In this document: positions 11,588 through 22,620 of the stretch, in pieces
How the letters are laid out: every line of letters starts with the position of its first letter
Numbering within the stretch: the stretch's first letter is position 1
NCBI GenBank assembly: GCA_014529385.2
Contig: CM043966.1
Location: 143,206,711 to 143,270,710 of the forward strand
Origin: Adiantum capillus-veneris
Lineage: Eukaryota > Streptophyta > Polypodiopsida > Polypodiales > Pteridaceae
DNA: 64,000 nucleotides
Direction of reading: 5' to 3'
Position numbers and translations under genes: made by a program
Notes under the pieces: model-generated
What the model saw: the letters and a program-made list of their open reading frames with translations, nothing else
Told to the model about the DNA's origin: nothing
The model's database searches: none

Positions 11588-11938
11588 ATGGCAGCAGACA
11601 TGTGTGACATTGAGAGACAGCGGTCTCGTTCTTGTCGATGCATGCGTTGTTGGCATTGTGGTCACACAGGGCACATTAGGGGCCGTTGTTTCATACGTAT
11701 GAGATATCAACGAAGATGTATGCGAGATGCAGATACGGATTTGGCAGATGTTAGAGAGGCAATTCCAGTGGCAGTCTATGCCAGTGACGGTGATGTCACG
11801 CTTGCCTCCAGTGTACCTTTTACAGGTTTTTCTATGGTTAGCACACTTTCTCCACAGTGGTTACTAGATAGCAATGCAATTTTCCACGTCACAATATGTC
11901 ATGAGTGGTTTAGCACATTTTGTCACAAACTGCTGACG
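11588..11938 (+). pseudogene. Copia-2 nucleocapsid and protease fragment
   Basis: The plus frame contains the zinc knuckle CWHCGHTGHIRGRCF (CX2CX4HX4C). About 60 residues later comes WLLDSNAIFHVT, matching the copia protease active site. The usual D-S-G-A is D-S-N-A here, so the essential glycine of the triad is missing. The frame then runs into the LTR-like block near 11939, with the rest of the protease region beyond it. The knuckle-protease spacing is normal for copia, which supports a real, broken gag-pro rather than chance. Confidence 0.75.
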
Positions 11939-12590
11939 TGTCAAAGCCCTGAAGAAGGGAGCCAACTTGCAGATGTCGACCGAGGGGCCTAAACCCTAAG
12001 AAGAACAAGTAACAGAAGAAGAAGTCCTACCAACTTATGGGGACCCCGTTCGATGGGACCCCAAGTACCAATAAGGATTAAAATAAAGCAGGACCCACAC
12101 ACACAAATAGAAAAGGGCTGGCGGAGCAGATGATGACATGGCAGTTGTACGAAAATTTCAAAAATTGCACTAACATGATGATGTGGCAGATTGTACGAAT
12201 TTCCGCGTTTTGCGTTGACTGATGTACAGAATTCCGTGATTTACGTTGGTAGCTTTTTGGCATTGCTTTTGGACCAAAAGCTTTTGAGTTTGAACGCTTT
12301 TCATGTAAAACTTCTTTTGGGGCCTAGGGCCTTTAAATATGAGGCTAGGGCTCATTCTTTGGCATGCTTCGTGGTGAAGGTGCAGAATCTGGAGTACTGG
12401 CTTGTACTGTGTTGATGCAATATAAAGAAATACCAAAAGGGGCACCAAGGTTTGGGGCCAATACTCTCTGGGGTGGAATTCCACCACTCTGTGTTGCGTG
12501 TCGTCTCTCTCAATTCTGTATTTATTGAAGTGCTAAAAGTCTGTTCAGTCTGTTCTTTTGTATTGGCAAGTGGTGCCCGTCTTGTGACAC
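11939..12590 (+). mobile_element. LTR-like insertion (possible solo LTR) inside Copia-2
   Basis: Copia protease sequence is interrupted here and copia pre-integrase sequence resumes by about 12620. The block shares ordered motifs with 19747-20490: gatgatgtggca, tttccgc..tgcgttg, gcttttgga, ttttgagttt, cttttggggc, a TATA-like element (tttaaatatgag here, gaataaatag there) and aaaggggc...gggccaatac. The suggested ends (tgtca...tgaca) are tentative and no five-base duplication was found, so boundaries are approximate. Confidence 0.55.
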
Positions 12591-13646
12591 ATTTTCTAGT
12601 GGGAGACTTGGTTGTGTGCACTTGGTGCAGGAGAGGTTTGTTTGTGTTTGCCCAGTGGTGCGTCATACACGCTACGACATGTGTGCTACGTTCCTCAGCT
12701 AAGACAGAGCTCGATCTTAGTGAGACAGTTGGCAGCTTTTGGTTGTCAGATACTGCTTAGAGAACAGTCTTTCCACATGCATTCCAATTCACTAGTGATT
12801 GCCCGAGAAGCCCGCAGCGGCCTGGTATATCCTATGCATGTGTCTGAGGTTCGAGACGGCGTAGTCTCAATTTTGTTGGTAGCATACTTTGAGCGAGAGA
12901 CAAGACGAGTCTTTTTCGCCAGTGATCTCCACCATGCGCATGAGACATAGCATTTAGTTGTGCAGGACGTGCTAGTAAACTTTGTAGAGACAGAGATCAA
13001 GTGGCAGTGCTCTAGTGAGACACAACAGGTGTTGTCAAACTTTGTGCAGGTAGAGGTAGAGAAGGTCTGCTTCCTAGAGACATAGACAGAGCTGATAGAT
13101 ATGGAGTTGTTTGACATGCTCATGTTAGAGGCTGATGAGTTGGTGCCAGGATGCACACTTTTGCCTATGGGTGAGAGGGATGTGATGTAGCTTCCCCGGT
13201 GTCAGTGTTGACACATCCATACGCGATGGGTAGTACTGAGGATGTAGTGATTGCAAATAGCGCAGTGGAGCGAGTACAACCAGTCTTGCGTAGATTTCGT
13301 CAGCGTTCGGGCGTCTCATGTTCGACTTGTTACTGTCGAGGCCCGTAGACCTAGCAGCTACACTGGGAGCATTTGCAGGAGGGATTGTCAGACGTACGGT
13401 GGCAGACACTAGCATGACGCTTTGTGGAGCTTTGCAGACCATACAGAGTTGTCTGCGAGATTTACATGCAAGCTCTAGCATAGGTACGCACACTCGTCTA
13501 CCACCAGAGCCGATACGACTACATGTAGATCGATAGAGTGAGACAGTGGGTGCAGGTTGAGAGAGTCTCTCACCTATTTTTTTGTACATACTAGTAGTTT
13601 AGCTAGGAGGCCTCACTTATCGGTGCATCGCCTTTAAGTGGGAGAT
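12591..13646 (+). pseudogene. Copia-2 pre-integrase remnant and 3' body
   Basis: The frame at 12612-12950 reads GAGEVCLCLPSGASYTLRHVCYVP, then QLRQSSILVRQLAAFGC. This is the stretch between protease and GAG-pre-integrase domain in copia polyproteins (compare the equivalent part of Copia-1 near 6660-6740). After about 12950 no reverse transcriptase or RNase H motif appears on either strand, only stop-rich sequence up to the purine tract at 13632-13646. The catalytic part of pol has been lost, making this a non-autonomous element. Confidence 0.65.
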
Positions 13647-13874
13647 TGTTGGGGTAAAGGCGCTCCGCCTTTTGCCCACCCAGATGTCCAGTGTCCGGTC
13701 GCCCGCCCACGCGTGTACATACCCTTATTCTTCATTACATATGAGAATAAAGAGCTCCTCATCTTATGTCCTTGTGAGGTTGCTCCACCCACACCGGCTT
13801 GTGCTCTTCCCCCCTTCCCCGTACGCACCGCATCATGCACGCACGCACGCATCCGCATGCACGCGCACTCATCA
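13647..13874 (+). repeat. Copia-2 3' LTR
   Basis: 228 bp, TGTTGGGG...CACTCATCA, matching 3790-4019 with scattered substitutions and small indels. It is preceded by tttaagtgggaga and followed by taaag. Confidence 0.9.
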
Positions 13875-14129
13875 TAAAGGAAATCTTGTAGAATCTGACA
13901 ATAAATTGGATAAAACAAGAGAGTTACCGATAGTTTCTACATAAAATTTTATAAAGAATGCAGCTCCTAAAACCTAAAAAATTTAATTGTGAATGGAAAA
14001 TTAGAAATTTTTGTACTTTTGATAACCTAATAATGATGTTTCCATAGTTATTCTCTTTGTAGACCTTAGAGATATGTTTTGGCAAGAGAATTTGGTACTT
14101 TGCTATTATACATCATCATAGAAAGCATT

Positions 14130-15053
14130 AAAAAAGGTCATACTGACCCACTTGTGGGACGTCATCAACCTGAACTAGAAAGAGACAAGCCTTGTGGCTA
14201 CTCAGTTTCACCTTAACGGCACGGAGAGACTGATAATCAACAGAGCTTTGGAAAGGCTAGGGAATCTCTTAATGCCCCTAACCCTGCGACGACCACAGAG
14301 TAGCCACTTCCTCAAATCACAGACTAAGGGAATTTACCTAGCCCTCATACACAAGGCTGGCTCTTTCACCCCCCTGAACAAGTTGTGGGGTAAGCAATGA
14401 GGCTTGGTGGTTGGCGTCTACAAAGAACATATAGAACCCTCAATTACCCTTGTCAATGAAGATCTTTCTATGGAAGGTGTTATGGGGGGGCTTGCCAACA
14501 AGTGACAAGATCTTAGCTCGTGGTATCGGCTCCGATAGGTGTTCAGACTGCAGAATTGCTAGAGAGGACTTGCCCCACTTATTCTTGGAGTGTTCGGGGA
14601 TTAGACGACTGGCAATTAAGGTGTGCAAATGGATCCAAAGGACTTCGATTGGGTTTTTCAATAATGATCTGCTCCTTGGAGGGAAAGGGATGAAAAGCCA
14701 ACCGATTATGCTATGTAATCAAGTCATTAGATTCTGCTTCTTTCACCATATTTGGAAGGCCATGAATGGTCATCCAGGATCTCTTGGTGGCCAGCTACGC
14801 AGAGATTATCCAAGATAGCACGAAAACTATTATTGGGATTGGAAAAAACAAGACCTCTCATGAGTGGAATTTGGTAATTCTTACCGTGAGGTCTATGTCA
14901 ATTTGATGTTTACGAGGTTGGGGCTCCTTTTGATCATCAGTTTTCTTTGAAATGTGTATGGCCATGGCTCGAATTGAGCATGGTGCTAATGTAATGGTTT
15001 TGTCTTATTAATATAACCTCTCACATATTGTAAGATTTGCAAAAAAAAAAAAG
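14130..15053 (+). mobile_element. L1-type LINE 3' end with poly(A) tail (plus strand)
   Basis: The plus frame at 14450-14818 reads SMKIFLWKVLWGGLPT, then CRIAREDLPHLFLEC, the zf-RVT zinc-binding domain of L1-type LINEs. Upstream, the 14194 frame (ATQFHLNG) aligns with the equivalent part of the minus-strand copy at 2540-3560. The element ends with tgtaagatttgc followed by twelve A at about 15041-15052; the minus copy ends with the related gtgagttttgcc. The frame has stops after 14818, and no reverse transcriptase core or endonuclease is present, so this is a 5'-truncated dead copy of the same family. Confidence 0.82.
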
Positions 15054-15272
15054 GGGGGGACGGGGGCATACTAAGTCAACTATGGAAACTTTTATAAAAT
15101 AGCGAGACTGCACACGTGCAAAAATAGCTTCAAAATTTTATTTACAATTCTTCAAAACTAATCCATATATGGCCAAATTGGAAATGAAATTCGCACCTAT
15201 TCAAAAGAGTATACCGTATTCTTGGAATTAGCCAAATTTTGTATAGTTAGAGAATTATGTCTATGTTGTACT
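15054..15272. other. Unassigned DNA
   Basis: A G run (15053-15060) follows the LINE tail, then AT-rich sequence without recognisable content. Confidence 0.4.
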
Positions 15273-15291
15273 AAGATGTGTACACATTATA

Positions 15292-15427
15292 TGTCCAAAG
15301 TAGGTAGCTTGGTTGGTTGAATGCTCGATCTCCGTGACTCGGGTCATGGGTTCGAGTGCAACCCCGCGCGGTCATGAGGACGTTTGCTTCAATTCGCACA
15401 AGATTTGTGTGATTGGAGCAACAAAAA
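15292..15427 (+). repeat. Short tRNA-derived SINE with target-site duplication
   Basis: An A-box-like tagcttggttggttgaatg near 15305 is followed by a B-box gggttcgagtgcaacccc at about 15348-15365, then a short body and an A-rich tail (caacaaaaaaa). The flanks repeat: aagatgtgtacacattatat at 15273-15292 and aagatgtgtatacatgatat at 15428-15447, 18 of 20 bases identical. Head, tail and duplication together identify a SINE of about 135 bp, mobilised by LINE machinery such as the L1-type family seen nearby. Confidence 0.85.
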
Positions 15428-15448
15428 AAGATGTGTATACATGATATT

Positions 15449-17070
15449 AGGTGCCATAAACATCAAGGAAGAATCATGTTGTGATACTAACAACATGAGC
15501 GCAAATATATTTTGATATATGGTATTCACCCAAAGTGTTGGATTTGCCATTGCCATATAAACAACATAAACATTTTTCACGTTTAGACCATAACTTCTAA
15601 TATGAACATTCTCTATCGCTTAAATCACCGTAAACGTGTCTCAAATTGGTAGACCTAGATATCCAGCACTATGAAACATGCTATACAACTTATGCGGTGA
15701 TGTAAATAGCAGATTTGAGAAAATTGGCAAAAGACAACACTCATTATTTCAAACGAGTTCACTTCAAAAATCTTTGCAAGGCAAATAGTTATCGGTGGAC
15801 TCCATAGCCAAAAAGAATGTCAAGTTTTTTTTCAGCTCATAAGCTAAATTTATGGACATCAAGCTTTTCAGAATTTCTTATAACAATTCTTGGAAGTTGC
15901 TAGGTCAACACGGCATAAAAGTGATGGGTTACCAATGTATTATTAACCAAAACCGTGCATTTAAAAATTATTGATGTTATCCAATTTCCAAAAGATTACC
16001 TTACAAGGGGTCATGGCATGCCAACTAAATCTAGTCAGTTCAAAAGCAAAACAATCCGCATAGCCTTACCCACAAAGTCGAGGGTTTCCCGACAAAAAAA
16101 TTAAAAGCATAAAGATAAACATTTTAATCACCATTGCCTCCAAGTGCATTAATCTTGTGTGTATGGATATGAAGTTATAAGTAGAGGTTGGATTAAACAA
16201 GACAAAACTACCTTAATGAGGCGCGTTAATTTGTGTCTTTTAAGAGAGACTATGACTATGAGATGAATGTCAACCCTGATGTTCATATTTTGGATTGTTT
16301 CTCCTCGTTCAAACTTGATGCTTCTCCATGTAATGAGAACCTCATGTTATGATCAATCATCGATGAGAAATTCTTTCATTATGAGTCTCCTGGAACTCTT
16401 AAGCTTACCCATCACTACCTAGTAGATTTTTTCAAATACAATGCAACATGTCTAAGCTTGGATTGCTCAATAAAATCTTCTTGTCCAAATCCACATCACA
16501 TAATTGGATGTCACCTTAAGTACTAATGAACATGATACATTTTTCTCCTTAAGCTTGTAGAGAAGATTCCTCTCTTGTACAGTGATTAATCATCGATATG
16601 CCCTCTTCAACTAAAATTGTCATGAGTACAATAAACTAACCAAGGAGTAAAAGACAAAATTGAAAGAGCTAGTGTGTGAAGAGGGAGAAAAAGTTCCTTT
16701 CCTCTTTGTTTGACATGGATGTCCCCTAGTTTTACTTTTGTCTCTGGGAGAATAAGAGATGCAACTTGAGTTGGGTGGCCTTCTTTGCAACACGTTGAGT
16801 AAGAGAGTGTATTGGACCACATCTTCCTAGTGGCAAGACTCATATGCATAATCCTTAAGATCGTCCAAGTGTTTTCCCTCTTTTGTTGAAACAATATGAT
16901 TTTGCTCGCAATCGTGATTCTCAGTAGCGTGCAATGTCTACTCACAGTTGAACTTGTTGGAACCTTTTGGCATCTTTATGAGCAAGCATTGCAAGTCTTA
17001 AAAGTTGTTATTGTGGAGTCTTTGTGAAAGCCAATTAAACCATTAAAACCTTGGGGACTTTCAAAAAACC
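15449..17070. other. Unassigned DNA, about 1.6 kb
   Basis: AT-rich, with many stops on both strands. The minus frames near 16607-16945 have no recognisable domain. No LTR ends, primer-binding site or RNA gene were seen. Confidence 0.45.
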
Positions 17071-17175
17071 ACACGAGCCAAGAGCATCGTAAGCTAGTGG
17101 TTAAGGTGGATGTGTGGATGTGTAAAGGCCCAGGTTCGACACCCTACGCTTCTTTCAACTTGTAATTATACTCTG
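17071..17175 (+). repeat. tRNA-derived SINE-like segment
   Basis: An A-box-like gtaagctagtggttaagg (about 17089-17106) is followed by a B-box caggttcgacaccc (about 17131-17144), the spacing of a pol III promoter. The possible target duplication is short (aaaaaacca at 17063 and 17176). It shares its head type with the SINEs at 2322 and 15292. Confidence 0.6.
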
Positions 17176-17398
17176 AAAAAACCATGGTGCAGGATCACAC
17201 TGAAATTTGAAAACAATTAAAATTAAAATGACATATACGAGGCTCTTAAATGAAAGGACCCATTTACAAATCTAAATACCAAAGAAGAATTCAATCTTTA
17301 GTGCTTTGCCTGCAAAAAAATGTATGCCTCACTCAGTCCTTCACTAAGAAAGGAAAATCAATATACAGTAAGAGACAACAAACACACCTCAATGCTCG

Positions 17399-17491
17399 TT
17401 TACTAGACAAAAATTGAATTACAAGACTCAATACAATGGGAGAGATGCCTCATGTTTACTAGACATAATTTAAATTACAAGACTCAATACA
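17399..17491. repeat. Two-copy direct repeat, about 56-bp period
   Basis: tttactagacaaaaattgaa...acaagactcaatacaa at 17399-17436 recurs at 17455-17491 with small changes. The surrounding DNA (17176-17751) shows nothing else recognisable. Confidence 0.7.
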
Positions 17492-17751
17492 AAACAAGAC
17501 CTTGTAATCATCTCTCAAGAATTCCTTTAACATACACCATGCCTTTCTCCATCAGTCCTAAATCTCTACGCAGCATGTCAATTTCCTCATCATCTCCTTG
17601 TAGAATGACATCAGTAGAGGACTCATCATCCGCCACAACCATTTTCACCTTGATTTGCTCCTTTCGTGACGCACGTGTCCAATAGTACACTCCCCTGAAG
17701 AAATTAGATTACTTCAAACAAAGTCCTCTCCTCTTCAGTCCTCTCTCTTCC

Positions 17752-19060
17752 ATGCTAGCCACCCATGCACGTGTACATGCCCACATCACATCCCCACAGA
17801 TGCCATCAGTACCAAAAAAGAGCATATCAAATACTCCAGACAAATATAAACAACACAAAATGCCACTATGCTTCAGTTTCCAAAGGATCTCCAGTATGCT
17901 AAATTTTTTTATCCCGCACCCGATCGATGAGGTGCATGTTCATTGGCAGAAAGCCATCGATTCCCCGATAAAGTCAACCCTCAAGAAACCTCCTGTCCTA
18001 CGGATGTTTACTGAAGATGAACTTGAGAACGTGGTCGAAAGACAAGTCAACCAATTGTTGAGGGCAAAGAAGAAGCAACTGAATAAACACAACAAGGGAA
18101 CTGACTTCCCTCTTTACTTGGGCCGAAAATCCTCTTATGAATGCAAGAAAACAGAAGAAGCATGTACGTTTCCGAAGGATTGCCCAGTTCGTCCTCATCT
18201 TCTTCTGACAACTCAAACAGCTCATCCTCTTCTGACTCAAGTGATGAGGACAGAAAGGGCAAGAAACGTCAAAAAGACCATACGTTTTACTCAAAAAGGA
18301 AGCACTTTTACAGAGCCAATCAATATGATTTTCTCAAAGACAAAGGGCAAAAAGACCAAGGAATTGAAAGAGGGTGGACAGGTAGTAAGGTTTGAAACCT
18401 TTTCAGGGTTTCGAGATGCTCCCAAGGCTTTAGCCTTTATCCAACAATTTGATATGGTATTTTTTGAAGGTCACTATACAGAGAACTCCAAGATTAGACG
18501 GGTAGCATCCTTTTTGAAAGTCAATGCACGAACATGGTGGTCCATTCTTTTGTTAAGAAAAGAAGCACCGACAAAGTGGCTGAAGTTTAAGAGACTCTTT
18601 TTTTCTTCATGGCTCACTTAAGAATACGAAAGAGACGTGATTACTGACTGGAATCATCTTCGCATGGTCAAGGCACAACCCTTGGATACTTAATGTGAGA
18701 GATTTTGGGATATTTTTGTACCTGCTTCATCCTTTAAGAAGATCAGTTTCAAGCAGCAAATCGAGCCGTTGTGCTATGGACTTCCCAAAGAGATCCGAGA
18801 CTACTATCTTCAGCAGAAGTCCAAGTCCATAGAGTAATTAATGGGACATGCTAAGCGGGGATTTTCTATGCATTCGAGTAACTTGACTTATCCACCAAAT
18901 GAACCTTCAACAAATCTAAACAGAAGCAGACAACAGAGAGACACGATCTCGACTGACAGAAGAACAGAAAGACGAATATTTCAAAGCGGGAAAGTGTTTT
19001 GAATGTGGAGAGCAAGGACATATCTCTGCACGGTGCCCCAAAAAGGCACAAGAATGAGAA
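17752..19060 (+). pseudogene. gag: Ty3/gypsy gag fragment with zinc knuckle
   Basis: A 289-codon plus frame (17752-18621) carries a retrotransposon capsid signature near its end: FSGFRDAPKALAFIQQFD, then TENSKIRRVASFLK and ARTWW. The same capsid continues past a stop at 18619 (EYERDVITDWNHLRM; LCYGLPKEIRDYYLQQKS). A zinc knuckle follows at about 18990-19050 in another frame (KCFECGEQGHISARCPKK, CX2CX4HX4C). At least two stops and one frame change separate the parts. No protease or pol follows before 19747, so only the gag third of the element survives. The related KALQFIQQF motif occurs again at 32500 and 33165. Confidence 0.8.
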
Positions 19061-19746
19061 TGGCTAGCAGATTGAAAATAGACCTTGACGAGGAGATACT
19101 CGTTCAAGAACACATATTAGATAGAAAATTACGGATGAACTGGTATTATTTTTGCTTTGTGAATTTATGAATGAATAATTTTGAAGGACTTTTTTTTAGA
19201 TGATTTTGATTTAAGTATGAAACTAATGTTTTATAAAAGATCCTGTTGTTCGTGAGCAGATAACAGGATCGAGAATGAGATGATGATGATTTTGGAGCAA
19301 TAACAGCTCCAAACTGAACCTGATAAAGAAAAGAATCATGAATTTGGAACATTGATGATTGATTGAATGGAATTGTCGTGAGCGCATCAAGAGTTCCCGC
19401 GGGATGAGATGGCCACACAGCTAGAGCTGAATGATTGAAACACTCTGTTCAATATGAACTCAGTGTCTCATTGATGGATTGGAATTCTCGGAAATGATAA
19501 CTCGCACATGATTGTGCTCGAGTACAATGGAATGATAGACGAAATGACTGCAGCATTTCGGTCTCGAAAAATCTATGGACATGATCACAATATGGAATTA
19601 CTTAATCGAACATCAGTGAGGTTCGATGCTTATCTAGATGCAATTGCTAAATACGTTGCCAAGAATCATGGTCCTAGATCATAATGAATTCTATGTAATA
19701 TGATCTGAATGTGAATGTGATGTGGCTATCGTCTTTGAACAAGTGT
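19061..19746. other. Unassigned DNA after gypsy gag
   Basis: Stop-rich in all frames. It may be the remaining untranslated body or an LTR of the preceding gag element, but no paired LTR was found in the window. Confidence 0.35.
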
Positions 19747-20490
19747 TGGATTTGTGCCTTCTAGGGCGTCGGTACTTAAGAGTCAGTGTCTACTATACTA
19801 CTATACTGGTTTATGGCTTATGTATGATTTTGCAGGCGTAATCGAGGGCGATTACAATTCTGACGTGGCAATACTTCCCGACCGGACAGATGATGATGTG
19901 GCAAAAAATGTACGGAAAGCAAGCCTGGGATTCGCGCTGACAAGCCACATGGCAGCAGCACGTATTTCCGCAATATGCGTTGGCATGCTGACGTGGCAGC
20001 AATATGGAATTCCACAAATTGCACTGCTTGCTTTTGGGTCAGATTTTAGACCAAATGCTTTTGGGACTATTTGCTTTTGAGTTTAACTGCTTTTGGGGCA
20101 TCCCTTGTAAGAATAAATAGACCCAAGGGGCATCACTCTTCAGAGCATCTGGACGCAAAGTCTAAGAGCAGAGGACCCCTCAGGTAATCTACTTTGCTTA
20201 AGTATTGATATTAAAATAAATATCCAAAGGGGCGTTAGCTTTTGGGCCAATACCTTTGGACACGGAACTACGCCGGGCCGTGTCAAGTAAAATTGAACCG
20301 TGATTTGAAGTTGTGAAGTGTTTTAAGGAATTCTCTCGTGTTTCGTGCCCGATTTCTGACTTGGGGTGACCTAGTCTATAATTGAATCTTCGTCTCCCTG
20401 TCTCGAACTTATTAGCCACTCTCCTTGTCCCAGACTTATTAGCCACTCCCACCATTAGTCCATCGTGCATCAAGCGCGCCCCCGTCTTCA
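19747..20490 (+). mobile_element. LTR-like block related to 11939-12590
   Basis: It shares the motif series gatgatgtggca, cgtatttccgc..tgcgttg, ttgcttttggg, ttttgagttt, cttttggggc, a TATA-like gaataaatagacc and ccaaaggggc...gggccaatacc with the block inside Copia-2. A TG start (tgttggatttg) at about 19744-19747 is plausible. Near its end a 26-bp unit is duplicated (acttattagccactc at about 20409 and 20435). No primer-binding site follows at the junction with the Gypsy-A leader (about 20491), so this is a solo or truncated LTR next to Gypsy-A, not its 5' LTR. Confidence 0.5.
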
Positions 20491-20874
20491 TTGCTCTATC
20501 TTAAGGGCAATTAAGCCATAAAGAACCACACAAAAAAAAATTGCTTGTTTAAGATTGCACATAACCCAAGACCACTTGGGTGTGTCAATCTCTCTAATCT
20601 ATGTTTTTCAAGAGTACCTAAAAACGAAGGGCTTGTCCAACCTCCCCTCGTTCCTCTTTTCCACTCATTGAGGGCGAACTTTGTACATTGCAGCAGGCCA
20701 ATCGATGGGAGGTGGAAAAAAGAAACCTTGGTGTGAGCGCAAGGCCGCGGTGCACCCGCAAGAAGAAGTTCAACTTGGGCAAGAGAAAAGCCTTCTTAAG
20801 TGCAGATTGCAAGCAGTCTAAGTACCTCAAGTACCCAAGGACCCCAAGAACCAAAATACCCAAGTACTCAGTAC
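20491..20874 (+). other. Gypsy-A leader, 5'-truncated
   Basis: Aligns with the leader of the three-LTR composite (26200-26636): shared agggcttgtccaacctcccc, ccaatcga..ggaggtgg, aaccttggtgtgagc and the run of cccaag units before the start codon. In the composite this leader begins right after the primer-binding site; here the primer-binding site and 5' LTR are missing. Confidence 0.75.
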
Positions 20875-22620
20875 ATGGTCATCACCAGAAGCGGAATGGA
20901 TACTTTGCATAAAGGTAATGAGAGTGAAATTGGAGAAGAAGAAGTCTACACACCAGGAGGATTGTTTCCAGATCCTCCGTCCCCATCTATACCACGGATT
21001 GCACCAAATTCTATGGAGACTTTGATGAAGTCCATGATGGAGATGATGTTACAACAAGAGGCTCAGTGGGCAGCTATGGAGCTAGAGCTTGAGCAAGCAC
21101 ATGAAGCTCAACGCATAACGTCTGACGAAAAGAGGGCAGCTATGGAGCTAGAGCATAAGCAAGCACACGAAGCTCAACGCATAGCGCTGAAGAAAAGAGG
21201 ACAGCTATGGAGCTAGAGCGTGAGGCGTAGTGAGACGAAAGCATACAAGAGTTGGTCCTCCAAGTGCTATGCTCGAAGAGCGAGCCACTCAAGGAGGCTG
21301 GCCAGCCATCACGTAGCCCAGGTAGAGAGGACGACAACAATCTAGTCACTAAGAAGTTGACTTTCAGTAAGTATGATGGTAAGATGGATACTTCTATGAT
21401 TCATTCTTGGTTGCATCAATTTAATGTTTTCTTTATACTAAGAAGAAAAACAGTAATAGTAAAGTTTTGACTATTGTCATGTGTCTGTTGGAAGTGATGT
21501 CATGAATTGGTATCAAGCATGGCAAGAGGCAGAGTTCGTTGAACATCTTGAGTATGCCATGAATGGTGCACTATTGTCTTACAACTGGGCCGACTTCCAA
21601 GACAAGCTCAAGGCTAGTTTTATGCCACCGCAATACCTGGATCGGTTGAAAGAGGATTGGAGAGGCCTCAAGAAAAATGGGACTCCCGTTGTGTCTTTTT
21701 CTAACCGTATTTTGCAGATAGGTGTTCAATTGTGTAAGTCCGATCAGGATCACATGGAGACTTCTCTTTTTGGTTTGGAGGAGTACATCAAATATGACAT
21801 GAAAGTCTTCCCGCTACAATGACGGCATCACAATTGCTCTTAAGCAAGAAATGAAGCATAACAAAGGTAAGCCGAAGGAGAACAAGTCAAGTACCCCTTA
21901 TAAACAAAATGGTAATTCTTTACATTCTCAATCTTCCTCTACACCTAAAGCACAGAACTCTTCACCTCACAGTGATAATAAAGAAAAAGCTAAAACTCAA
22001 GAAATTCCTAAGTTGACATATGATGAAAAATCTGCTCAAGAAATAGTAAAAGGTTGATGAAGTGTTGAAGAACGAACCGCATATGGAAAGAAAGGAAGAT
22101 GTTTTGGATGTCACACTAAAGGTCACATGAAAAAAGATTGTCCTAAGAAAGCACCCAAGAATCCACAAACGAACCCACATCTTTTGTTAGTGCTATAAAT
22201 GAGAAAACTAATATGCCCCAAGTTTCTAATGATCATCTAGATGAGCCTCCCATGAAGTGTTATGGTCATGTGAATGATCAACACATTGTGATCTTGTTTG
22301 AGCCTGGCAGTATGCATCATGTAATTAGTGATTCTCTTGTGAAGAGTGCTCGTTTAGAAGCTATTCCGAATCCGATAATGGTCTCTAGATTTTCTCCTGG
22401 CATGCACTCCTCACTTATGCATGAATGTCCTAAAGTCACAGTCTCACTTTAAAACGTAGGTTTTTGTCTTAAGTTTGTTGTTTCTCTTTTGTCTGAATGT
22501 GATGTGATATTCGACATGAAGTGGTTTCGTGGTTCAATCTACAAGTTGATTAGAAAGAAAACTCTCTCTCTCTCTCTCTCTCTCTCAGGTGCCCCTTCCG
22601 TGGTTATTCATTGTGAGAAG
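20875..22620 (+). pseudogene. gag-pro: Gypsy-A gag-protease, broken
   Basis: The ATG at 20875 (MVITRSGMDT) matches the start of both composite reading frames. A repeated acidic/glutamine stretch (AMELELEQAHEAQRI, twice) precedes a frame break near 21214. The capsid follows (WLHQFNVFF near 21410; NWADFQDKLKASFMPP near 21590; LEDW-like LKEDWRGLKK). The zinc knuckle CFGCHTKGHMKKDC lies near 22100-22140. A retropepsin-like region (22213-22452) reads LFEPGSMHHVISDSLV, so the catalytic Asp is Glu here. Next is ECDVIFDMKWF, the typical C-terminal protease flap. A (CT)n tract inside the frame encodes SLSLSL. Several stops and frame changes make it a pseudogene. Confidence 0.82.
22563..22589. repeat. 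(CT)n microsatellite inside Gypsy-A
   Basis: About 27 bases of CT repeats, read as Leu-Ser in the protease-distal frame; probably an expansion within the degenerate gene. Confidence 0.9.

Larger units (their letters stand above)
3790..13874 (+). mobile_element. Copia-2: non-autonomous Ty1/copia LTR element hosting nested insertions
   Basis: Two LTRs (3790-4019, 230 bp; 13647-13874, 228 bp) start TGTTGGGGTAAAGGCG and end CGCACTCATCA. The flanking five bases are gaaag on the left and taaag on the right, a one-mismatch target duplication. A primer-binding site (TGGTATCAGAGC) follows the 5' LTR, and a purine tract (aagtgggaga) precedes the 3' LTR. Without the 5430-bp Copia-1 and the roughly 650-bp LTR-like block inside it, the element is about 4 kb. 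Only a zinc knuckle, a protease remnant and a pre-integrase remnant are visible. No reverse transcriptase or RNase H is seen, so mobility would have needed a partner element. Confidence 0.88.

Noticed and set aside
17752-18621. A host protein gene for the 289-codon frame
   Set aside because: The end of the frame is a gypsy capsid (KALAFIQQFD...TENSKI) and a zinc knuckle follows downstream, so it is retroelement gag.
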